Shown: one piece after another, positions 12,685 through 21,619 of the stretch | How positions within the stretch are numbered: position 1 is the first letter of the stretch | Layout of the letters: each line of letters starts with the position of its first letter | Source: DASTDY01 sp035457345 | GTDB taxonomy: Bacteria; Patescibacteriota; Saccharimonadia; Saccharimonadales; EFPC-124 | Length of the DNA: 40,742 nt | Direction: 5' to 3' | Assembly: GCA_035457345.1 (NCBI GenBank) | Contig: DATIBT010000044.1 | Location: forward strand, 1-40,742 | Notes under the pieces: generated by a model | Database searches by the model: none | The model's input: the letters and a program-made list of their open reading frames with translations, nothing else | What the model was told of the DNA's origin: nothing | Made by a program: the position numbers and the translations under genes

Positions 12685-13908
12685 TTATTGTAGCATTTTC
12701 TGGAGCTCGGGGAGTGTAATCGGGAGCTTTGCAGCCATATTCCGGGCGCCATCTTTAGTAATGACAATGTCATTTTCTATGCGGACACCAAAACCTTCAT
12801 CTGGAATATACACGCCGACCTCATCGGTGAGCACCATACCTTCTTCAAACGTTTCCGGCCGGCCGAGCGGGTCATGCGTATCTATACCGAGGCCGTGCGC
12901 AATAGCATGCGGCATAAATTTAAAGACAGATGTGTGATCGAGCTTCACTTTGTCTACAAGGCCAAGCTTACGCATTTCTTCGCCCACAAACGGATAGGCG
13001 TTTTTCATGATGACATCTTTTACTGAGGCGCCGGGCGTGAGCAGCGCAAGAAAATGATCATGCATACGAACGACCGCCTCATATACCTGCAGCCAGCGGT
13101 CGCTCGGCGTGCCAATTGGTATAGTGCGCGTAATATCCGCCGTGTAATTGCTAACGCGCGCACCAACATCGAGCAGCAACGAGTGTCCAAGCGGATCGTT
13201 CATGGCAGGCGAATGCAACACGCACGTCTTCTGCCCGCTCGCAATGATCGGATCAAACCCATGAACAGCACCGCGGCGGCGAAATTCGTAATAGAGTTTG
13301 GCGTCGATTTCGTTTTCGTGCGTGTAGTTTTTAAGCTCGGCATACACGGCGGCCAGCCCGTCAATAGTTATATCGACTGCCCTTTGTATCATTTCTAATT
13401 CTTCGGGGCCTTTTATGGCACGGAGTTTGGCAATAATCGGTCTCACATCTTCTATCTTGCTACCCTTCAGCTTCGTAACCAGCTTGCGCGGTGCAGGATT
13501 GGGCTGGAACTTATACACCCGTAGCGACTCGGGCACAACAGTATATACCTGCTTTTTATTGGCGCGCAGTTTGTTCAGGAAGATCATGCCCTCCCGCTGC
13601 TCAAGCACCTTGGGCACGCCGCTGACACTAGTTGCCCTATCTGGCGTGAGGCCGCCCAAAAAGTTTTTCTGATATCTATTGAGTTGCGGAGAGATAAGCC
13701 ATTCATCGCCAGTATCGGCGTCTATAACTAAGAGCCAGTCTGGTTCTTCAATGCCAGTAAGGTACCAAAAATTGCTTTCTTGCTGGAATTCAAATGCCTG
13801 GTCGACGTCGCGTTGCATGCTTGTGAAGGCTGTTAAGACAACCAGGCTGCTTGGTTTCAGTTTTTTTAACAGTCGTTTACGGTTCTGGGTAAAGAAAGAT
13901 GCTTGCAT
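12685..13908 (-). CDS. pepP: Xaa-Pro aminopeptidase (peptidase M24)
   Basis: The 407-residue protein has an N-terminal creatinase-like domain (FTQNRKRLLKKL, NFWYLTGIEEPDWLLVID) and a C-terminal pita-bread domain. Metal ligands are visible in LLLDVGARVSNYTADITRTIP (two Asp), AIAHGLGIDTHD (His), and the two Glu in GMVLTDEVGVYIPDEGFGVRIEND. It removes N-terminal residues preceding proline from peptides in the cytoplasm. It may process peptides taken up by the cell. A TACAAT box ends eight bases before the ATG. It is upstream of the holin-like gene on the same strand with a 8-base gap, so it likely heads that operon. Confidence 0.92.
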   Translation of the reverse strand: MQASFFTQNRKRLLKKLKPSSLVVLTAFTSMQRDVDQAFEFQQESNFWYLTGIEEPDWLLVIDADTGDEWLISPQLNRYQKNFLGGLTPDRATSVSGVPKVLEQREGMIFLNKLRANKKQVYTVVPESLRVYKFQPNPAPRKLVTKLKGSKIEDVRPIIAKLRAIKGPEELEMIQRAVDITIDGLAAVYAELKNYTHENEIDAKLYYEFRRRGAVHGFDPIIASGQKTCVLHSPAMNDPLGHSLLLDVGARVSNYTADITRTIPIGTPSDRWLQVYEAVVRMHDHFLALLTPGASVKDVIMKNAYPFVGEEMRKLGLVDKVKLDHTSVFKFMPHAIAHGLGIDTHDPLGRPETFEEGMVLTDEVGVYIPDEGFGVRIENDIVITKDGARNMAAKLPITLPELQKMLQ

Positions 13909-13962
13909 GTGTCCTTATTGTACTTTGTTTTTAGATGAAAACGGAGTAACATAAGGCACGTT

Positions 13963-15207
13963 ATGAAGATTACAAACATACTCGCCCGACCAATACTAGA
14001 CTCCCGCGGTGTTCCAACCGTTGAGGCAGATGTAATCCTAGAGGACGGCACGCTCGGCCGTGCCGCCGTGCCATCTGGCGCAAGTACCGGCAGCGGTGAA
14101 GCGTTGGAGCTTCGCGATGGCGGTGACGCGTTTGGCGGCAAGGGGGTTGGCAAAGCGGTTGCCAATGTCGTAGAGGTGATTGCGCCTGCGTTGGTCGGCC
14201 AGGACGCTACTGACCAGCTTGGCATCGACACTAGAATGATTGAGCTAGACAGTACCGAAAACAAAAGCAAGCTCGGCGCTAACGCCATTTTGGCGGTCAG
14301 CATGGCCGTTGCTAAAGCGATAGCCAACAGCCAAAAGAAGCCGCTTTACAAATACATTGCAGAACTGACTAATACCCCTACCTTCAGCATGCCAATGCCG
14401 CTCATGAACCTCATTAACGGCGGCAAGCACGCTGCCGGTTCGACCGATATCCAGGAATTTATGATTGTACCGGTTGGCGGCAAGCTGTTTGTCGACCGCA
14501 TGGCAATTGGTGCCGAGGTGTTTATGGCACTCAAAAAAGAACTCGAAAGCCGCGGCTATAGCACTACTGTTGGCGACGAAGGCGGTTTTGCCCCGGCCGT
14601 TAAAAAAGGCAATGAAGAGGCGCTGGAATTGTTGGTTGCCGCCGTTGGCCGCACAAAATTCGAGCTTGGGCGCGATGTTAGGTTTGCTCTCGACGTCGCT
14701 TCAACCGAACTGCAAGATGAAAAGGGCGATTATGTCTTAAAAACAGAGGGTAAAACGCTCAGTGCGAGCGAAATGGTGGCCTGGTATAAGGACCTTGCCA
14801 GCCGCTACCCGATTATGTCCATAGAAGATGGCTTGGGCGAAAACGACTGGGAAGGCTGGCAACATCTTAACCGCGAACTGGGCGGCGATATCCAACTTGT
14901 TGGCGACGACCTGTTCGTTACCAACACTAAGCTCCTTAAAAAAGGCATCGATCACCACGCCGCTAACGCCATCCTTATTAAGCCAAATCAAATCGGTACC
15001 CTTACGGAGACCTTCAAAGCGGTGGGCATGGCGCACGAAAACCACTGGAATAGCATCATGAGCCACCGCTCTGGTGAAACTGAAGACACGACCATTGCCC
15101 ACCTTGCCGTCGGTCTAGGCTGCGCACAGATTAAAACCGGCTCACTCAGCCGTAGCGAACGCCTGGCCAAATACAACGAGCTGCTCCGCATCGAAGAACA
15201 ACTCTAG
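13963..15207 (+). CDS. eno: Enolase
   Basis: The 414-residue protein is a complete enolase. The substrate loop appears as GAAVPSGASTGSGEALELRD, the catalytic acid region as TVGDEGGFAP, metal ligands as FALDVASTE, SIEDGLGENDW and QLVGDDLFVTN, the catalytic Lys as NAILIKPNQIGT, and the end as SHRSGETEDTTIAHLAVG. It converts 2-phosphoglycerate to phosphoenolpyruvate in glycolysis. The ribosome binding site is a weak AAGG. It is divergent from pepP. Confidence 0.98.
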   Translation: MKITNILARPILDSRGVPTVEADVILEDGTLGRAAVPSGASTGSGEALELRDGGDAFGGKGVGKAVANVVEVIAPALVGQDATDQLGIDTRMIELDSTENKSKLGANAILAVSMAVAKAIANSQKKPLYKYIAELTNTPTFSMPMPLMNLINGGKHAAGSTDIQEFMIVPVGGKLFVDRMAIGAEVFMALKKELESRGYSTTVGDEGGFAPAVKKGNEEALELLVAAVGRTKFELGRDVRFALDVASTELQDEKGDYVLKTEGKTLSASEMVAWYKDLASRYPIMSIEDGLGENDWEGWQHLNRELGGDIQLVGDDLFVTNTKLLKKGIDHHAANAILIKPNQIGTLTETFKAVGMAHENHWNSIMSHRSGETEDTTIAHLAVGLGCAQIKTGSLSRSERLAKYNELLRIEEQL

Positions 15208-15311
15208 CTGCACAATTAGGGCCCGATCCAACAGTTACTCGAAACCGCTTCTACGGAGTTGTTTTAATATTATCTTGCACAAAGTTGAATTATCGTCAAC
15301 AATAAGTAGTA

Positions 15312-17141
15312 ATGTATGTCTCGCCTGAATCCAAGGGGCATATCGAGGCAACGCGCCAGCTCCCGCCCCAACCAGAACGCGAACTAGCCCCAGCGACACG
15401 CGCCGCATATTTTTACCGTGAGCTAGCAACGCCAGATATGTTGCCTGCGCCAATAGAGAGTGACGACGAGCCGGTCATCGCCACCATTACCGACGCCGTC
15501 ACCTTCGAAATAAACGGCGCACCGGTCATGCTGCGCGGCCACCAGTTATTCATCTGGAATAGTCTGCTTTTTCTGCGGCACAACGAGGATGGCATCTCTC
15601 GCTCGGATGTCATTGCACTTGGTTTTGCAGAAGATGCAAATGTCGAGGTAACTAAAACGAACCTCTGGAAAATAAATGTCAAATACCTGATGGATAAAGT
15701 GAACTCTGCCGCCGGTATGAATATTATTACCCGTTCCGGCAGGACCAAGCAGGTACGGTATCATGTGCACCCGAACCTAGAAGTCCAGCTTGCCGAGCAG
15801 CCCGAGCAGCGCCCTGAAGGTTGGTATGAATACGCGCAAAAAATCAATGGCCCGCTCATGCGGCTTGAAGAGCCCGTGTTTATCAGTGCCGAGGGAGACG
15901 ATGCCGAACCGCTGGAGATTATTATTCGAGATGATGACACTATTGTCGTACATAATGTTGCCCATATAATCAGTCACAACCGCCGGGCGCTCCTGCATTT
16001 ACTCATGCTGAATAACGGCAGCGAAATGACGCACGAAGCAATGTTCCACCTTGGCTTTCACCCCTACGCGAACCATGAAGAAGCTGCCAGGCGTGCAATC
16101 TCCCTCACCGTCAATGTGCTCAACCGTATAGCAGGCGATACAGAAGAGAACCCCTTCTTAAGCCAACATTTCGGCATTATTGACAGTTCGACGGTCATGC
16201 TAGAACGCAATCTTAAAATCGTTGATACGCGGCTGCCGGCCAACGTTAGCATCCCCGCCCTCAATACGGTACGCGAAGAGTTTGAACGTATGAAAGCAAC
16301 GATAAACACCCAGACCATGGCAGATACTGTCCACCGGCTGTTTTCAGAGCGCGACCTTAGCGGCATACCGCTACAGGATTTGTACTTCGCCAGCCTACGC
16401 TACGGCGTTGTTCTGGATGAGCTGCGCGGTACATCTACTGTCATAGATGATCTATATGAAGTATCCTATGACACCCTGCTTGCAATCATGCACCCCGGCA
16501 AGCTCAACCCTAAAATAACTCTGAAGGAAGTGTTCCATGTGCATCGCCGGTATGGCGCACTTGAGAGTCGTGCCCTGGCTGCTCTGCGGGATGCCCCATT
16601 GCGCGAGACCGTGACGCCCGACGATGGCGCGGCCGAAACAGAAGAGGGGGCACTGGGCCCAGAGCGGTTTACCGACACGCCCCTCCATCATCTCATCCGG
16701 CAGGCAGAAGCTGAAGACCCTGCCACCAGAATACAGCGCTGGCTCAGCGGCACTTACGCACATACCATTCTCAAAGTATTTGGCCGCTCCGCAGCCGAGG
16801 CCCAAGCAGTTGCAAACCATTTTTCCCCAACAGGCAAGCCACACCAAATGCTTCTACGTACCGCCCTGCCGTATGTCCGACGATATATCACTGCTATTGC
16901 AGAGCTATTCGCCGATGACGCCATAAGCGAAGATGATGAGTCAGTGGCGAGCTACCGTCAGGCCCTCTACTACCTGGGCAAAATGGCGGGCAATCCAGCT
17001 CGCGAAAAACCCATTATGACATACACAACACTACGCGCAACCGACCCGGCGTTCGGTGCAGACCCGTACTTATACTCGGCAAATGCCTGGGCACTGCTCG
17101 CCACTTTTGCTAAGACACATCCTCTGCCGCGTCGGCCGTAG
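15312..17141 (+). CDS. Large protein with two winged-helix-like N-terminal modules
   Basis: A 609-residue soluble protein. Residues about 62-155 (VTFEINGAPVMLRGHQLF, ISRSDVIALGF, then a recognition-helix-like KTNLWKINVKYLMDKV and a hairpin ending in VRYHVHP) resemble an OmpR-type winged helix. Residues about 205-300 repeat the plan (DTIVVHNVAHIISHNRRAL, MTHEAMFHLGF, AISLTVNVLNRI). The rest is helical and contains Ala-rich segments and an acidic linker. A DNA-binding role is inferred; no receiver or ATPase domain is seen. No ribosome binding site precedes the start, so the start is uncertain. It overlaps the convergent uvrC gene by 32 bases, so its last 10 codons are antisense to the uvrC end. 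Confidence 0.7.
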   Translation: MYVSPESKGHIEATRQLPPQPERELAPATRAAYFYRELATPDMLPAPIESDDEPVIATITDAVTFEINGAPVMLRGHQLFIWNSLLFLRHNEDGISRSDVIALGFAEDANVEVTKTNLWKINVKYLMDKVNSAAGMNIITRSGRTKQVRYHVHPNLEVQLAEQPEQRPEGWYEYAQKINGPLMRLEEPVFISAEGDDAEPLEIIIRDDDTIVVHNVAHIISHNRRALLHLLMLNNGSEMTHEAMFHLGFHPYANHEEAARRAISLTVNVLNRIAGDTEENPFLSQHFGIIDSSTVMLERNLKIVDTRLPANVSIPALNTVREEFERMKATINTQTMADTVHRLFSERDLSGIPLQDLYFASLRYGVVLDELRGTSTVIDDLYEVSYDTLLAIMHPGKLNPKITLKEVFHVHRRYGALESRALAALRDAPLRETVTPDDGAAETEEGALGPERFTDTPLHHLIRQAEAEDPATRIQRWLSGTYAHTILKVFGRSAAEAQAVANHFSPTGKPHQMLLRTALPYVRRYITAIAELFADDAISEDDESVASYRQALYYLGKMAGNPAREKPIMTYTTLRATDPAFGADPYLYSANAWALLATFAKTHPLPRRP

Positions 17142-18633
17142 CCTTCTTGACGCGTGCGGCAGCGATTGTCGGCCAAAGCAGCTTTGTTTTTCCCTCGCCT
17201 ATCACTGCCACAATTTGTGCGCGCTGCGCATTCTTAACTGCTCGCAAGCTGCCGAACGATTGTATAAGTTTCTTGCGAGTGGCCTGGCCAATACCAGTAA
17301 CTTCATCTAGCTCGCTGGCTGTTTGTTTTTGCCGTTTAAGCACCGTATGGTAGCTCACGGCAAAGCGGTGCGACTCGTCGCGAATGCGTTGCAGCAACTT
17401 AACAATATGCGAGTCCTTCGGCAGAAGCACCACATAAAAATCGTCAAATTCACTTACAAATGCCTCCGGATAGGCGGTTGTATCTAGAGTGACATTAGAC
17501 CGTGTTTTATGGATTACAATTTCCTCCAGCCGTTTTGCCAAGCCAACCGCCGGCAGGCTGACCCCGCGTTCTTCAAGCGCGTCGAGGGCTGCACCGAGCT
17601 GTCCCTTGCCACCATCAATAAGTAACAGATCTGGCTTGGGCCAATCCAAGTGTTTGCCGCTAAACCGGCGGCTAATAACCTCGTTCATATGCGCAAAATC
17701 GTTATTGCCAGGAATACGCATTTTGAATTTGCGGTATTCGGCTTTGTCGGCCACCCCGTTGCTCGCCACTACCATACTAGCCACATTATTAGTGCCGGAC
17801 ATATGACTAATGTCGTACCCCTCGATCCGCCGTGGCACTCCCTTCAAGCCCAACAGCCTACTAAGGCCAGTGAGTGCTTGGTCCTTGCTAATATCCATGA
17901 ATTCTCTGTCGCTAAACAAAATCTGCTTTTGTAACTGCTTCAGGTTGTAGATTTGGTTGCGACGCTTTGCCGCCAACTCGAACTCCTGGTGCGCGGCGGC
18001 TACTTTCATTTCTGCTTCAAGTTGGCGGATAAGTTTGACTCGCTCGCCTTTTAAGTACAGCATGAGTTTACGCAGTGTCTTTTTATAATCGCTGCTGCTG
18101 ATTTTTTGCTCTTCTACCCCCGGGCACAGACCCAAGTGATACTGCAGGCACACGCGCGCAGGCATAGTGACGTGCGTAGAATACGGGAAAATCTTGCGCA
18201 GATAACGCAGCGCTTTCTTAACAGCAAAACCATTGTAATAAGGGCCGAAATATTCAGCGCCGTCGTCGAGGGGCTGGCGAGTGAAGCTTATGTATGGGTA
18301 CGCGTCTTGCATGGTGATGCGCACGAATAGCTGCGATTTATCATCTTGAAGCAAAATGTTGTAGCGGGGCTTGTACCGCTTGACCATCTCGCTCTCTAGA
18401 AAGAGGGCGTCAATTTCGGACTCGGTTATTACCCAATCGGTGTCGGCGATTTCCGCGACAAGGGCATCAGTCTTGGCATCGCGCACACGGCTATCTTGAA
18501 AATATTGCCGCACCCGATTTTTAAGAATCGCCGCCTTGCCAACGTAAATAATCTGGCCTTTGGTATTTTTGTGAAAATATACGCCAGGTTGGCCAGGAAG
18601 CGTTTTAAGTTTTTCCTCTAACTTCTTGTTCAT
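17110..18633 (-). CDS. uvrC: UvrABC system protein C, shortened
   Basis: The 507-residue protein has the GIY-YIG nuclease domain (PGVYFHKNTKGQIIYVGKA, residues about 15-33), a UVR motif that binds UvrB (AAAHQEFELAAKRRNQIYNL), the RNase H-like second nuclease (IEGYDISHMSGTNNVASMVV, LLIDGGKGQLGAALDAL) and a C-terminal helix-hairpin-helix (DEVTGIGQATRKKLIQSFGS). UvrC makes both incisions in nucleotide excision repair. It is about 100 residues shorter than the E. coli protein, with a reduced C-terminal region, which fits the compact proteins of this lineage. A TATAAT box ends nine bases before the ATG. uvrA is also in this window. Confidence 0.95.
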   Translation of the reverse strand: MNKKLEEKLKTLPGQPGVYFHKNTKGQIIYVGKAAILKNRVRQYFQDSRVRDAKTDALVAEIADTDWVITESEIDALFLESEMVKRYKPRYNILLQDDKSQLFVRITMQDAYPYISFTRQPLDDGAEYFGPYYNGFAVKKALRYLRKIFPYSTHVTMPARVCLQYHLGLCPGVEEQKISSSDYKKTLRKLMLYLKGERVKLIRQLEAEMKVAAAHQEFELAAKRRNQIYNLKQLQKQILFSDREFMDISKDQALTGLSRLLGLKGVPRRIEGYDISHMSGTNNVASMVVASNGVADKAEYRKFKMRIPGNNDFAHMNEVISRRFSGKHLDWPKPDLLLIDGGKGQLGAALDALEERGVSLPAVGLAKRLEEIVIHKTRSNVTLDTTAYPEAFVSEFDDFYVVLLPKDSHIVKLLQRIRDESHRFAVSYHTVLKRQKQTASELDEVTGIGQATRKKLIQSFGSLRAVKNAQRAQIVAVIGEGKTKLLWPTIAAARVKKATADAAEDVS

Positions 18634-18672
18634 GCAGTAATAATTATAGCTTACGCGCGGTGTCAGCCGCCA

Positions 18673-18700
18673 TTGCCTTAATGATCAGTCATTATATAAT
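18673..18700 (+). promoter_or_regulatory. Promoter of the helical orphan at 18731
   Basis: TTGCCT (18673-18678), 16-base spacer, TATAAT (18695-18700). The expected leader is about 24 bases and contains GGAGGA before the ATG. Confidence 0.65.
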
Positions 18701-18730
18701 AAGAACCGGCCACCGACATCTGGAGGAGAC

Positions 18731-19519
18731 ATGGCACTAGAAGATGGCAACGCGTCTTGGGGTGACATGGTCAAGGCGGCGCTTCGGCAAGCCCGCCTAG
18801 CCACTGAAGCGAACAGTGCAAACCCGGCGGGCTATCACCTGCGGGGCGACACACTGTTGAGCGCTAGTCTGATTCTGCGACTACGCCATCCCAATAATCC
18901 CGTCTGGGCGCTTGACTGCCTTGAGGCAGCCGAAAAAGCCTTACGCCAGGCCGAGGAGCGGGCTGTGTTTTTGCAGGGAGTCACGCTCATGCAGGTCCAC
19001 AGCTCGCTCGGGCTGCTGCTCCTGTACCGAGCCCGCCTGCGAGACGACAACGCCCTAGCCGTACAAGCAGGCGATCAAATTCAGGGCCCACTGCAACTCT
19101 TGAAAGGTATGGCGAAAACCGACCCGACAGTAGTAAACGCACTCACAGCGGCCCGCGTAATCCAGAGCAACTTCCTGGCAGGGAGCCTCTTGGGCTACCC
19201 ATGCCCACCCCGTCTAACTGTTGCACGCCAAAGCCTTCAGCTGGCCCACCGAACCATCAACGATGCCCATAAAGGCGGGAGCCACCCACAAGGCCTGGTA
19301 GTCGTCTGGCTGGCGAGAGCCATCTTGGAGGCTCATGCCGGCGATCATGCTCGGCTAACCAAATACGCGACAAGCGTTATCACACTGGCAAGGGGCTGCA
19401 ACGATGAGGTCTCGATGGAAAACGCACAAGCGCTGCTCAAAGGCGGCGTAGAAGCGATGAATCGCCTCGTACTGGAGCGCAACGCCGATATGCCAGACGA
19501 TGTCTACGCCCAGGGCTAG
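18731..19519 (+). CDS. Helical TPR-like orphan protein A
   Basis: A 262-residue soluble protein built of amphipathic Ala/Leu helices. Paired-helix patterns (NSANPAGYHLRGDTLLSASL, ALDCLEAAEKALRQAEERAV, VARQSLQLAHRTINDAHK) suggest TPR- or SEL1-like repeats, though no canonical repeat can be counted with certainty. It has no signal peptide. GGAGGA lies four bases before the start. It is GC-rich, has its own promoter and a small 3' hairpin set, and is followed by a similar gene (19670). Their N-terminal regions share DGxAxWxD (DGNASWGDM versus DGTATWDDY), which hints at common origin. Function unknown. Confidence 0.7.
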   Translation: MALEDGNASWGDMVKAALRQARLATEANSANPAGYHLRGDTLLSASLILRLRHPNNPVWALDCLEAAEKALRQAEERAVFLQGVTLMQVHSSLGLLLLYRARLRDDNALAVQAGDQIQGPLQLLKGMAKTDPTVVNALTAARVIQSNFLAGSLLGYPCPPRLTVARQSLQLAHRTINDAHKGGSHPQGLVVVWLARAILEAHAGDHARLTKYATSVITLARGCNDEVSMENAQALLKGGVEAMNRLVLERNADMPDDVYAQG

Positions 19520-19549
19520 TTCTCCAGAGGTGGCTTATAATACCCTGCT

Positions 19550-19580
19550 CGGGAAGAGCCCGTAAAGGCCTGGGGGCCTT
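19550..19580 (+). terminator. Weak 3' hairpins behind orphan A
   Basis: CGGG/CCCG (19550-19562) and AAGGCC-tggg-GGCCTT (19565-19580) follow the gene. A TATAAT just before them (19535-19540) could instead start a short transcript. Confidence 0.45.
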
Positions 19581-19632
19581 GCATTACCCGGCTACGTTAA
19601 CGCCGGCAGTTTCAAGATTATATTTTTTATTG

Positions 19633-19638
19633 TATAAT
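19633..19638 (+). promoter_or_regulatory. -10 element of orphan B
   Basis: TATAAT inside an AT-rich stretch, about 31 bases before the GTG start. A possible -35 is TTCAAG 16 bases upstream. Confidence 0.5.
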
Positions 19639-19669
19639 ATGCATACCCAAGACCCCACCGGGAGGATTT

Positions 19670-20464
19670 GTGGAAGAGGTAACCAAAGAGCAACTCGCAA
19701 AGATGGCTCCCCGCTTTCTACGCGAGCGCGAAAACCGCATCGCCGACGGCACTGCCACATGGGATGACTATCACCAAGCTGGCGTCGGCTGGAGCGAACT
19801 GGCCGAATCGGCCTGGTGGCTCCGCATGGAAGGCTGGTGGCGGGCAGCGGCCCTGTTTGGCCAGTTCGCAGTTGAGCGCTTCGACGAGGCACTCGCGCGC
19901 GTTCCGGCAGGCAGTCTGGTACCAGCCCTCGCCATCCGCACCGACAGAGCCATGGCGCTCGTCAGAGGTAATCGCCAATCCGATACTCACCTGCCATGGA
20001 CGGCGCTCAACGAGCTGGACGACATCATCAGTGGACTGACCGTCACGCTCACGGGTGCCCCGGGCGACCTGCGCGCAGCCGCCATCCACCAACTGGCCAT
20101 CACGCACGGGTTCAAGTCCCGGCTCTGCTGGGGCAGCGCCCTGGGTTTCCGGAAAAGTGTGGCGCATGCCCGCGCCGTCCAGTCCAGCGCCGACGCACTG
20201 GAGTACTTCGACCTGGAGGCGATGAACTCGCCGGACCGCGAAACGGCCTACCGCACGCACCTGATCATGCAGGCGCTGGCGCAAAGCCGCCATGGTAATG
20301 CCAACGCACGACGGCAACTATGCAAGCTCGCCATCCGTTCCGCGCAGACGAACGGTGACGCGCGACACCAGTACCGTGGGTGCCTGGTCTACCTGATGGG
20401 CGGCTTGGGCGAGAAACTCCTGCGCAAGCGACGGGACACCAGTGTCGTCCTTGCCGCTCTCTAA
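19670..20464 (+). CDS. Helical TPR-like orphan protein B
   Basis: A 264-residue soluble, Ala/Arg/Trp-rich helical protein. Segments such as WSELAESAWWLRMEGWWRAA, VERFDEALARVPAG and KSVAHARAVQSSADALEYFD fit antiparallel helix pairs. It starts with GTG at 19670-19672, with GGGAGG four bases upstream. The order of features and the DGTATWDD motif recall orphan A, so the two may be diverged tandem copies; the similarity is low. It has a high GC content and its own promoter. No known family is recognised. Confidence 0.7.
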   Translation: MEEVTKEQLAKMAPRFLRERENRIADGTATWDDYHQAGVGWSELAESAWWLRMEGWWRAAALFGQFAVERFDEALARVPAGSLVPALAIRTDRAMALVRGNRQSDTHLPWTALNELDDIISGLTVTLTGAPGDLRAAAIHQLAITHGFKSRLCWGSALGFRKSVAHARAVQSSADALEYFDLEAMNSPDRETAYRTHLIMQALAQSRHGNANARRQLCKLAIRSAQTNGDARHQYRGCLVYLMGGLGEKLLRKRRDTSVVLAAL

Positions 20465-20488
20465 CCGGCCCGGGATAGGGTCCGTTGT

Positions 20489-20501
20489 AGGCCGAGGGCC
20501 T
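20489..20501 (+). terminator. Short 3' hairpin behind orphan B
   Basis: AGGCC-gag-GGCCT followed by CTTTG, 25 bases beyond the stop. The stem is short, so the call is tentative. Confidence 0.4.
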
Positions 20502-20544
20502 CTTTGCCAGATACGTGAAAGCTGGCCATAACTTGTGCGCTTAA

Positions 20545-21438
20545 CTACTTGAGCGTAGAGGTTACGGCAATCTGCTCACATGCGGCAGAACACGTTGTTG
20601 TCTTGATCGCACAATTCTCACAGATAAGGACAAGGTTGTTGCACGCCATATTTGCACAATTTTCGAAGTTACTTGTTTTGGCGTCACAATGAATGCAATG
20701 ACCGATGTCTTTGGCCTTCTCGCTAAAGGCGGTAACAAGACGGCGGTCGAAGACATAAAGTTTGCCTTCCCATAATCCGTCGTCGCCATATGTCTCGCCA
20801 TATTTTACAATGCCACCATCAATTTGATACACCTCTTTAAACCCACGATTTTTCATGAGCATGCTGAGCACTTCGCAACGAATGCCGCCGGTGCAATAGG
20901 TGACGACCGGCTTATGCTTAATGTCGGCATATTTGTCGCTTTCGAGCTCTTCCAGAAAATCGCGCGTGGTGGTGGTATTGGGAATGACGGCATCTTTAAA
21001 TTTACCCACTTTAGCTTCGTAGGCGTTGCGGCCATCAAAGAAGACGACGTCGTCGCGCTCTTCGACAAGCTTGTGCACTTGCTCAGGCTTGAGGTGCTTG
21101 CCGCCGCCAATAATGCCCTGTTCGTCTACTTTTATTTCGGCCGGTGCGCCAAAGGTGACAATCTCGGGACGAACACGCACGCTCAGCCGGGGAAAATCGT
21201 CCCGACCGCCCTCAGACCATTTAAAAACAATACCCTTGAATGGTGCGTAGGATTTTGTTGCCTTAACATAGGCTTTTAGATTTTCAATATCACCACCCAC
21301 CGTACCATTTATGCCATGGCCGGCCAGCAAAATGCGTCCTTTTAGGTTAAGGGACTCGCATAGTGTCCGTTGCCATAACCTGACAGCTTCTGGATCGGCT
21401 ATCGGCGCAAATTTGTAATACAAAAGGATTTTTTGCAT
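20545..21438 (-). CDS. trhO: tRNA uridine(34) hydroxylase, rhodanese-type TrhO
   Basis: The 297-residue protein has an N-terminal acylphosphatase-like domain (YYKFAPIADPEAVRLWQ, GRILLAGHGINGTVGG), a rhodanese domain (VVFFDGRNAYEAKVGKF, then the active-site loop YCTGGIRCEV with the catalytic Cys) and a C-terminal Cys-rich zinc-ribbon-like tail (HCIHCDAK, NCANMACNNLVLICENC). TrhO enzymes make 5-hydroxyuridine at tRNA position 34 using oxygen. That is notable in a lineage usually thought fermentative. A TATAAT lies inside a CTGGT/ACCAG dyad 12 bases before the start. Confidence 0.92.
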   Translation of the reverse strand: MQKILLYYKFAPIADPEAVRLWQRTLCESLNLKGRILLAGHGINGTVGGDIENLKAYVKATKSYAPFKGIVFKWSEGGRDDFPRLSVRVRPEIVTFGAPAEIKVDEQGIIGGGKHLKPEQVHKLVEERDDVVFFDGRNAYEAKVGKFKDAVIPNTTTTRDFLEELESDKYADIKHKPVVTYCTGGIRCEVLSMLMKNRGFKEVYQIDGGIVKYGETYGDDGLWEGKLYVFDRRLVTAFSEKAKDIGHCIHCDAKTSNFENCANMACNNLVLICENCAIKTTTCSAACEQIAVTSTLK

Positions 21439-21467
21439 ATTCGGCTGGTTATTATACCAGAAAACGG

Positions 21468-21497
21468 TTGCAACAGATATAGCTTTAACGGTATCAT
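21468..21497 (+). promoter_or_regulatory. Promoter of the ABC exporter operon
   Basis: TTGCAA (21468-21473), 18-base spacer, TATCAT (21492-21497). The expected leader is about 115 bases and holds two perfect hairpins. Confidence 0.6.
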
Positions 21498-21509
21498 AAG
21501 TAATAATAC

Positions 21510-21561
21510 GACCGGACGAGCCGGTCCGCTATTCTGTAAACGTCTGGTCAGCGCACCAGAC
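21510..21561 (+). promoter_or_regulatory. Two-hairpin leader of the ABC exporter operon
   Basis: GACCGG-acgag-CCGGTC (21510-21526) and GTCTGGT-cagcgc-ACCAGAC (21542-21561) stand in the 5' untranslated region. No known riboswitch motif is recognised and no leader ORF is convincing. Confidence 0.45.
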
Positions 21562-21619
21562 AGGCACGACATTACTCAATAACACCAACAACGCTCATTA
21601 TCTAACCCGAGGATCTTAC

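Noticed and set aside
19718..20317. 199-codon minus-strand ORF within orphan B
   Set aside because: Shadow of a GC-rich gene; no ribosome binding site or promoter.
21499..21576. Three-way junction closed by AGTAAT/ATTACT in the ABC leader
   Set aside because: The 5' strand lies at or before the expected transcription start set by the TATCAT box, so it would be mostly untranscribed; only the two hairpins were kept.
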